Part shown: piece after piece, positions 57,020 to 64,000 of the stretch
How positions within the stretch are numbered: the first letter of the stretch is position 1
Layout: each line of letters starts with the position of its first letter
Source of the DNA: Rhabdophis nuchalis
Taxonomy: Eukaryota > Chordata > Lepidosauria > Squamata > Natricidae
DNA: 64,000 nucleotides
Assembly (NCBI GenBank): GCA_039707465.1
Contig: CM077646.1
Coordinates: 77,028,715 to 77,092,714, forward strand
Direction of reading: 5' to 3'
The notes under the pieces: model-generated
What the model saw: the letters and a program-made list of their open reading frames with translations, nothing else
Told to the model about the DNA's origin: nothing
The model's database searches: none
Translations under genes and position numbers: made by a program

Positions 57020-57560
57020 ATATTAAAAGTGTAGCTGCAGGATGTAAGCTGTTCTGAGTAAAGCTGCCATTTGCAATTGACTGGTGGTGATTTTGTCAGT
57101 GCTAATGGTATTCAAGTGGTGCTCCTGATGTTTTGGGATTGCATCCAAGATGCTTATTACTATTGAGATTATCTTTTCTTTCTTTTGGTGCAGTCTTTCT
57201 ACTTGTATTTGCAGGACTTTCATTTTGTGATTTTCTTCAATTCCTTCCTTTTTTTTATTTTGCTGTCTCCATAAATACTGCCACATCCACTATCCAGACT
57301 TTTTTTGTTTTTCTTGTCAACAATTGTTAAGTCTGTGGTGTTGTATTGCAGGCATTTGTTTTCTTTGAATTCTAAAGTCCCAGAGCACTTTAGCTTCTTC
57401 ATTTTCTATTACTTTGATCATTTTGTTGTTCTACCATTTCTTGCTTGCAGGCACATGGTATTTCTTGCAGTGCACCATTGTTGTTACTTTGTATCTGTAG
57501 CTATTATGTGTGATCTTTTTGCAGCAACAAACTAGCGAGTCTGCAGTTCCTTCAGGTTTT
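57020..57560 (-). mobile_element. R4-type LINE C-terminal fragment (restriction-like endonuclease region)
   Basis: Minus-strand frames give DLTIVDKKNKKS and KIKKRKELKKITK, then ISILDAIPKHQEHHLNTI and DKITTSQLQMAALLRTAYIL. This is the conserved end of R4/Dong-type proteins with the PDxxxxD endonuclease core; here the P is changed. Frameshifted and inactive. Confidence 0.7.
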
Positions 57561-57579
57561 TTGCAGAGAAACATTTGCC

Positions 57580-57645
57580 GTCTTTACTTTACTTTACTTT
57601 TATTTGATTTCTATACCGCCCTTCTCCCTTTCGGGTCTGTTGCTG
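57580..57645 (-). mobile_element. L2 3' tip
   Basis: TTTACTTTTATTTGATTTCT then ATACCGCCCTTCTCCCTTTC, the antisense L2 terminus with an ACTTT-type tail. Confidence 0.7.
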
Positions 57646-57733
57646 TCATCTCGATTCTGGCTTTGTATGCATTTGTTCTTAAGGCTTGGTCTTGTACAGT
57701 CAGAATTAGTCCCAGATGAAGTTGTGTAATGGC

Positions 57734-58020
57734 CAGAGGTGGAATTCTACTGGTTCGGGTGAACCGGTAGCTCTGATGATCTGCTGGGAGCGAACCGGTT
57801 CGCCCCGATAATCAGATGGGCCCACCTGCCTGCCCGCTCTATTTTTCTATCTTTATCTTCTCAGCTGATTTGTGGGGCAGAGCAGATTGCTAAGCAAATT
57901 GTTACTCCTCCAAAGAAACCCAGAAGTAAAGATTTCTTCGAACTGCTCATGCGCGAAGTGCACACGCGCAAATCGCACAATCACTAAACCGGTTGTTAAA
58001 CTGGGAGGATCCCACCACTG
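57734..58020. mobile_element. hAT-type MITE, 287 bp
   Basis: Termini CAGAGGTGGAATTCTACTGG and CTGGGAGGATCCCACCACTG. Flanks gtaatggc and gcaaaggc agree at 6 of 8. Contains repeated GAACCGGTTCG motifs. Confidence 0.82.
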
Positions 58021-58028
58021 GCAAAGGC

Positions 58029-58225
58029 CTTAAGGGTCATAGCTGCCATCCATCATTTTGCAGGAGCTGTGACTCCTGTAGGATCTCCAAGTTGCATCAC
58101 ACCCTTGAATGGAGAAATGCCCCCACCAATCCAAAGTCAGATATGAAATACCTTCAAATCTGGGAAGCCCCAAAACCCGCAGCACTTGGTCTTGTTGGGA
58201 TTGAGTTGGATTTAACTTCCTGAAA
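58029..58225 (-). mobile_element. L2-type RT fragment
   Basis: CACTTGGTCTTGTTGGGATT matches the antisense of the L2 block encoding KTEWLWF-like residues in the intact copy. Confidence 0.5.
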
Positions 58226-58319
58226 GGAAACTTAAGATATGATCCAGGGATGTAAACATTTTTGATTCTGAAATTTGTTTGGGATTAGGTTTGTAAGAGT
58301 TAAGTCTGACTCTTGATTT

Positions 58320-59190
58320 TGTTTATTTTTATTTGCCTATTTTTTATTAGACTTGCATGCCGCCCATGTCACCTAGTGGCAACTCAAGTTAAAAATGCAG
58401 AAGGTGCTTTGTTTGTGCATGAGATCAAGTGGGAAATATGTAAGTGGAAACATGTATTCTGTTGTAGTTATTTTATGCATTTACTTCACTCACTGTTGGC
58501 ACAACTCAATTCCAGACTAACCTTGGCCAGCTCACAATAGGATAACCAATAAAAATGCAAAACAAAACAAAATGGAATCCAGTCACTCTATATAAAAACA
58601 AAAAGAAAATACCATCTGAAAAATGGCTTCATCCCAGTCAACCCAATGCCTGCGAGGACAACCAGATCTCCAGGACTTTGCTAAACACTAAGAGGACGGG
58701 CACATGGATTTCAGTGGTGATTTTATTCTAGAGAGCAGGTCCAGGGATAGAAAAGGCATCACTCCTGACTCCTGATAGACCTTTGTTTAATCAAAGGAAC
58801 CCAGAGTGCATTAAGTCTGCGGGCATTTCTAGCTATGCAGAAAACATGACAGACAGGCAATAACCTAGCCTTAGGCCATAAAGTGCTCTGAAGGTGATGA
58901 CCAACACCTTGAATTATACCCCAAAGAAAACTATTTTTATTTATTTTATTAAATTTATATCCCGCCCTTCTCCAGAAGGACCCAGTGAAGCAAAGATCTC
59001 AGCATATTGCTGTTGCATTGCATTAGTCTGCGTCTAGAACATGAGTGACAATTTGAAGGGGCCTTCCAATTCAGGAAGTAGCTCAACTGGAGCACCAGAT
59101 GGAGTTGTGCAAAGGCCCTCTTGGCTACATCAACCAACTATTCTTTGACTCCAAAACACTATTACAGGGGGAAATCTCTCCCTCTCCCTC
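58320..59190 (-). mobile_element. Old L2-type LINE fragment with nested L2 tip
   Basis: GATGACCAACACCTTGAATT parallels the L2 antisense block TAATTAGTACCTTGAAGCGC, and GAACATGAGTGACA parallels GAGCATGAGTGACTG. At 58930-58985 a younger antisense L2 tip (TATATCCCGCCCTTCTCCAG) is inserted. Confidence 0.65.
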
Positions 59191-59909
59191 TCTCTTCTTC
59201 CCTCCCTCCCCCCTCTCTCTCTTACACACACACACAGCCACTGACAACATGATGTTTTTATATAAACCATATAGACAGATGAAGGTGTCAAAACAAAATA
59301 AAAATTAAAAATGTTAGAGATTGTAAATAAAAGGGAAATATTTTAGAAGGAATCAAATTTGTGTTTGCCTTTGTAGTTTAACATCAATCCTGCAATTATT
59401 ATAGGGACAATGAGTTTATCACTGTAAATAGTGAGTAGGCATTTGGCTCTCCAAACAGTTTAAATTTCAACCACAAGCAGCGTAGCCAGTATGGACAATG
59501 GTTACCACTGCTGAGTACGGTAATTCAGTAAAATTCAGGAAAACTTTAGTTCAGGAAGATAGATCTTGTTCTGATGAAGCATGGTAATTCATGTTTTTAT
59601 GTAAAATCCAATATCTATTTATTATACAAAGTATATATTAAATCCTCTGCAGTCAAAGCTGATGGAACTTCCTGGAAAAAACTATTCCTAACTATGCAGA
59701 TACTAAGGTTACTCAATAGTAGTTATGGGAAGATTCTAAGTCCCTAAAACGTATACATTTTGTATACTGCTATACTGCTTTTGCTGCAGACCCAAGACAA
59801 GTTTGAAGTAAATTATTTTAAAATCCCATTGAAAGGATTCCTATACGACTAACCCTACAGTCTAATTTGGTATGACTAATCTCTAGACTGAAATATTCCC
59901 TCACCTGAA

Positions 59910-60095
59910 TCTATATAAATAAAAATGTAACAAGAGTTTGTTCAAAACCACTTATCTCTGAAAGTACTGCACTGATCGCTTCCAAATTTTAACACGTTCC
60001 TTTTAAGTACGGCACCAATGATATATATAGTTTGTGTAGATGTCACATCTGTGCCAGGTACAGGCAACGGAAATGTAAAAAATTGTAAAAAAGGT
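59910..60095 (+). repeat. Dispersed repeat of uncertain class
   Basis: CTATATAAATAAAAATGTAA followed by CCACTTATCTCTGAAAGTAC and a TTCCAAATTTTAACACGTTC block. I have seen this theme in other animal genomes but cannot assign its class. Confidence 0.4.
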
Positions 60096-60179
60096 AGGTA
60101 GATGGATACAGAGAGAGCACTGGGCCACAGGTATTATGTCATCCTTTATGACATAAAATAGTCTGTCCATAAGATTCAA

Positions 60180-60545
60180 GGAGAAATACAGTAGGTAGGT
60201 AGGCAGCTATAGGGATAGAGAGAGGGAAGGAGAAATGCAGTAGGTAGATAGGGAGGGAGAGGGAGAAATACAGTGGGTAGGTAGGTGGGTAGGTAGGTAG
60301 GTAGAGAGATAGAGAGAAATACAGTAGGTAGGTAGGTAGAGGGATAGAGAGAGGGAGAAATACAGTAGGTAGGTAGGTAGAGGGTTAGAGAGAGAGGAAG
60401 AAATACAGTAGGTAGGTAGGTATAGACTTAGAGAGAAAGAGGGAGAAATACAGTAGTTAGGAAGAGGGTTAGAGAGAGAGAGGGAGAAATACATTAGGTA
60501 GGTAGGCAGGTAGAGGGAGAGAGGGAGAAATACAGTAGGTTGGTA
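60180..60545. repeat. Minisatellite with GGTA-rich units
   Basis: About nine imperfect copies of a 35-45 bp unit built from GGGAGAAATACAGTAGGTAG, variable (GGTA)n and AGAGGGATAGAGAGA. The antisense Leu/Ser/Tyr-rich frame is an artefact. Confidence 0.88.
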
Positions 60546-60599
60546 GGTTGGGGGTTATACAGTGATTGTGTGTACGTGTTTGTGTGTGCAGGTGTAGAT

Positions 60600-61690
60600 C
60601 TACACACAGATTGGTTGGCCATTTAACCAGACTGGGCCACAGCCACGCGTGGCCAGGAACGGCTAGTGGAAAATAAAACAAATGGTTGACTTTCTATTTC
60701 ATAACAACCAGTATCAGTTTTAAGGAAGAAAAGAAAGGTGAATTATTTTATTTTATTTATTAAATTTATACCAATTTCACTGTCCCAAGTGTCTCTGGGA
60801 AGCTTTAAGTCTAATTATATAATTTGACAATTCAATTTTTTTTGGCAATAACCAGCTCCTTGTATTTAAATCGCCAGCTCATTTTTTTATTAGCTGTTTT
60901 CAACATGGAGCTTAGCTGTTCTCAGCTGACTCTGATATTGGGAATTTTATAAGCATTAATGCTTAATCCATGAGCCATTCCAAATTAGAATTATAAAAAT
61001 GGGTACCAGCACTTTATCCATAGTCTCTGTGCTTTATTCCTGTCAGATAGAACATTTAACAAAAAGCATGAAATATTTTGTAAATACGAATCACTGCTCT
61101 TAATCCTCACCCTCCTCCTTCTGCCCTCAGTTTGTTGATTGGAGGATATTTGGATTGGCTTTATATATTTCCTCCACTGGCAGAGAGAATATCCAGTGGG
61201 GAAAGAGTATATTGTTCTGGAAATCTCATTCTTTGCCCACCGAGGTCTTTCCAAGTACAGATCAACTTTTTGGGTTTCTACCAGGTGTGGTTTTCTTAAG
61301 TGATGGTAGATCTGCATTTTAAGCACATCCATTCCCACAAAGCCCCTTTGCATCAGCAAAAATAGCATGAATTGTGTAGCTTATCATTATGGAAGACACG
61401 TCAGCAATATTATTTTATACATAAATATATATTGCAATTGTACATGCACATTTATGTCACCAGCCAAAGTATCTCTAATATCCTCTCGCCTGCAACCTCT
61501 GAAATCTGCATTGTCCCTACCCAGTTCTTATTTAAACAACCTTTTAAAGTCCAGTTCCTCCAAGCTTTGGGCTAGAGTGAATGGATCACCCTATAGAAAG
61601 ATGAGCAGTTTATTAGAAATAGTGTTATTTTTCCAGTCTTCTGCTTTTTTAATGCTTTGATTCAGTTTTTATATTGTTTGTAAGATCATG
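60600..61690. other. Upstream intron, no gene seen
   Basis: A possible L2-type tail at 60740-60770 (TTATTTATTAAATTTATACC). The 126-codon frame at 60991-61368 has no domain or splice support. Confidence 0.4.
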
Positions 61691-61790
61691 ACTTACCAAT
61701 TTTTCAGTGTATAAGACACACTTCCCCCCCCCATCCCCAAAAAGAGGGTGAAAAACTGAGTGAGTCTTATACACTGAATACAGGATTTTT
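61691..61790. mobile_element. Short palindromic DNA element
   Basis: AATTTTTCAGTGTATAAGAC and GTCTTATACACTGAATACAG are inverted. The TATAAGAC motif is shared with the termini of 11151-12163, suggesting the same broad family. Confidence 0.6.
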
Positions 61791-61889
61791 GGCCTACCGA
61801 AACCCTGCCCTCTTTGCAAAAATGGACATGCAGAGGGTTTGGAGGCTTGCAAAGTGGGTCTAGGAAGGGCAAAGTGGGTCTAGGAAGGA

Positions 61890-64000
61890 CCCCCAGACCC
61901 CCAGACTTTTGGTCATGGGGGACTTTAACCTGCCGTCAGTAGGCGAAACCTCTGGTGCAGCTCGGGAGTTCATGGCTTCCATGGCAGCCATGGACCTGAC
62001 CCAGGTAGTTTTAGGCCCTACCCACGAGGGTGGACACACCCTGGATCTCATCTTCGTCTCGGAATAGTGGAGTCGTGATCTGGGAATAGGGGATTTAGTC
62101 ATCACACCCCTGTCATGGACAGATCACGCTCTCCTTCGGCTCGACTTTCCGTTCGCTGCACCCCACCGCGGGGAGGCGGAACCGGATATTCCTATATGGT
62201 TCCGCCCCAGGCTTCTGATGGACCCGGTAAGGTTCCAAAGGGAGCTTGGGCCAATTCCTGTGGACTTGCCCCGCGACTCGACTGAGGACTTAGTGGCCGC
62301 ATGGTTAGGTGCGGCCACGGGGGCCTTGGACCGAGTCGCGCCCTTGCGGCCTCTCTTGCGGCGATGATCCACCCGGGCTCCTTGGTTCACCGAGGAGCTT
62401 AGGGAGATGAAGCGCCACAAGAGACGCCTAGAGAGCAGATGGAGATCCTCTCGCTCTGAAGCCGACCGAACACTAGTGAGAACATACATTAGGACTTACC
62501 TAGTGGCGATAAGAGTGGCCAAACGTGAGTATTGTGCCACTCTTATTGCATCCGCAGATAACCGCCCTGCCACCCTGTTTGGGGTGACCCGCTCCCTCCT
62601 TCAACAGAGGCCGCGGGAAGCCCCTCTACAGGGTCGAGCAGAGGAATTTGGGATTTATCTGCAGGAGAAAATCACTCGGATTCGGAGCGAGCTGCCCTCC
62701 ATCGACAGTGGTCCAGCTGAGCGGTCCGAGGTTGCTCTTGAGACACCATCTTGGGAGGAGTTTGATTTTGTTACTACCGAGGATATGGACAAGTTGTCAA
62801 AGAGACTTAGGGCTACCACATGTTTACTGGACCCGTGTCCCTCCTGGCTTGTACTGGCATCCTGGGAGACGACACGAGGCTGGCTCCAGGGCATTGTCAA
62901 CGCATCTTTGAGTGAGGGGTCCTTGCCTGCCGTCTTGAAAGAGGCGGTAGTAAGGTCCCTCCTCAAGAAGCCGTCCCTGGATCCAGCATTACTAGAGAAC
63001 TATCGTCCTGTCTCCAACCTTCACTTTTTAGTGAAGGTTGTTGAGAGTGTGGTGGCCCAACAGTTTCCGCGACACTTGGAGGAAGTTGATTATCTAGACC
63101 CGCGCCAGTCCGGCTTCCGACCCGGGCATAGCACCGAGACGGCATTGGTCGCATTGGTTGATGATCTCTGGAGGGCGCGGGATAGAGGATATTCCTCTAT
63201 CCTAGTCCTATTAGACCTCTCAGCGGCTTTTGATACCATCGACCATGGTATCCTATTGCGCCGACTGGGGGGGTTGGGGCTGGGAGGCACCGTTCTATGG
63301 TGGTTCTTGTCCTACCTCTCTGGTCGGTCGCAATATGTGTTGGCAGGGGGGCAGAGGTCGGCCTCGAGGCCCCTCGTATGTGGGGTACCTCAGGGGTCGG
63401 TCCTCTCGCCCCTACTGTTCAACACATACATGAAGCCGCTGGGTGAGATCATCTGTGGTTTTGGGGTGGGATATCATCTGTACGCTGATGATACTCAGTT
63501 GTACATATCCACCCCAGACCACCCCAACGATGCCGTCGAGGTTATGTCCCGGTGTTTGGAGGCCGTACGGATCTGGATGGGTAGTAACAAACTCAGGCTC
63601 AACCCGTCCAAGACTGAGTGGCTGTGGCTTCCGGCACCCCGGTTCAGCCAGATTATTCCAGCTCTGGCCATTGGGGGTGAAACACCGGCCCCCGTGGAGA
63701 GGGTGCGCAATTTGGGTGTCCTCCTGGATTCCCGGCTGTCCATGGAGGACCATGTGGCGGCCGTGGCCAGCAGGGCTTTCCATCAGGTACGCCTGATGCA
63801 CCAATTGCGCCCCTTACTGGACCGGGCTGCCCTTCGCACAGTCACTCAGGCCCTCATGACCTCTCGACTCGACTACTGTAATGCTCTCTACATGGGGCTT
63901 CCCTTGAGGTGCACTCGAAAGCTGCAGTTAGTCCAGAATGCAGCCGCGCGGGTGATTACGGGAGCGCCTAGACACTCCCATATAACACCTATCCTGCGCG
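61890..64000 (+). pseudogene. L2-type LINE, 5' truncated, runs off the window
   Basis: Begins in the endonuclease domain (VMGDFNLPSVGE) after a duplicated CCCCCAGAC and continues through RT (NYRPVSNLHFLVKV, LLDLSAAFDTIDH, YADDTQLYIS, LDYCNALYMGLP) to the window end. In-frame stops TAG at 62065-62067 and TGA at 62365-62367 disrupt it; the rest stays open. It is clearly the same family as 15467-18808. Confidence 0.9.

Noticed and set aside
60207..60494. 95-codon Ser/Leu/Pro/Tyr-rich frame
   Set aside because: Antisense translation of the GGTA minisatellite.
60991..61368. 126-codon minus-strand frame in the gene's orientation
   Set aside because: No match to alpha2delta sequence, no convincing acceptor and donor pair, and it lies in unassigned intron.

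Overview
This window looks like nuclear DNA of a squamate reptile, most likely a snake. The evidence is intergenic and intronic AT-rich DNA crowded with typical squamate repeats: L2, CR1, L1, RTE/BovB, R4-type and Rex1-type LINEs, tRNA-derived SINEs, and hAT and palindromic MITEs with 8-bp target duplications. Species-level assignment is inference.

The only host gene I can support is on the minus strand: the 3' end of the calcium-channel auxiliary subunit gene CACNA2D3 (alpha2delta-3). Seven coding exons are recognisable by conserved protein sequence, matching phases and splice sites: 49136-49211, 47460-47512, 46031-46086, 42552-42663, 10303-10415, 9690-9772 and the terminal coding exon 6302-6394, which ends in a GPI-type hydrophobic tail. 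All seven exons join in frame. The intron at 9773-10302 is not GT-AG: it has ATATCCTTTT at its 5' end, TCCTTAAC as branch site and AC at its 3' end, the signature of a U12-type AT-AC intron. A 42-bp decayed copy of the 46031-46086 exon lies about 800 bp further downstream at 45220-45261. Positions 1-6301 hold the 3' UTR and downstream flank. Positions 49212-64000 appear to be further-upstream intron.

The 32-kb intron 10416-42551 carries the two largest insertions. An L2-type LINE (minus strand, 15270 to about 18.8 or 19.4 kb) keeps an uninterrupted endonuclease plus reverse-transcriptase ORF. A complete but defective endogenous retrovirus (plus strand, 27149-33910) has two 466-bp LTRs that look identical by eye and a 6-bp target duplication. 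Its interior lacks gag, protease and the RT palm, keeps frameshifted RT-thumb/RNase H/integrase remnants, encodes an Ig-like domain in frame after integrase, and ends with a gamma-type Env membrane anchor. It sits inside an older L2-like fragment. An internally deleted L1 with an 18-bp target duplication (20762-21992) and a solo LTR (20251-20669) lie in the same intron.

The right end (61890-64000) is a second, 5'-truncated L2 copy with two stops that runs off the window. No RNA genes, bacterial operons, CRISPR arrays or other host genes were seen. Most long open frames are shadows or microsatellite artefacts.
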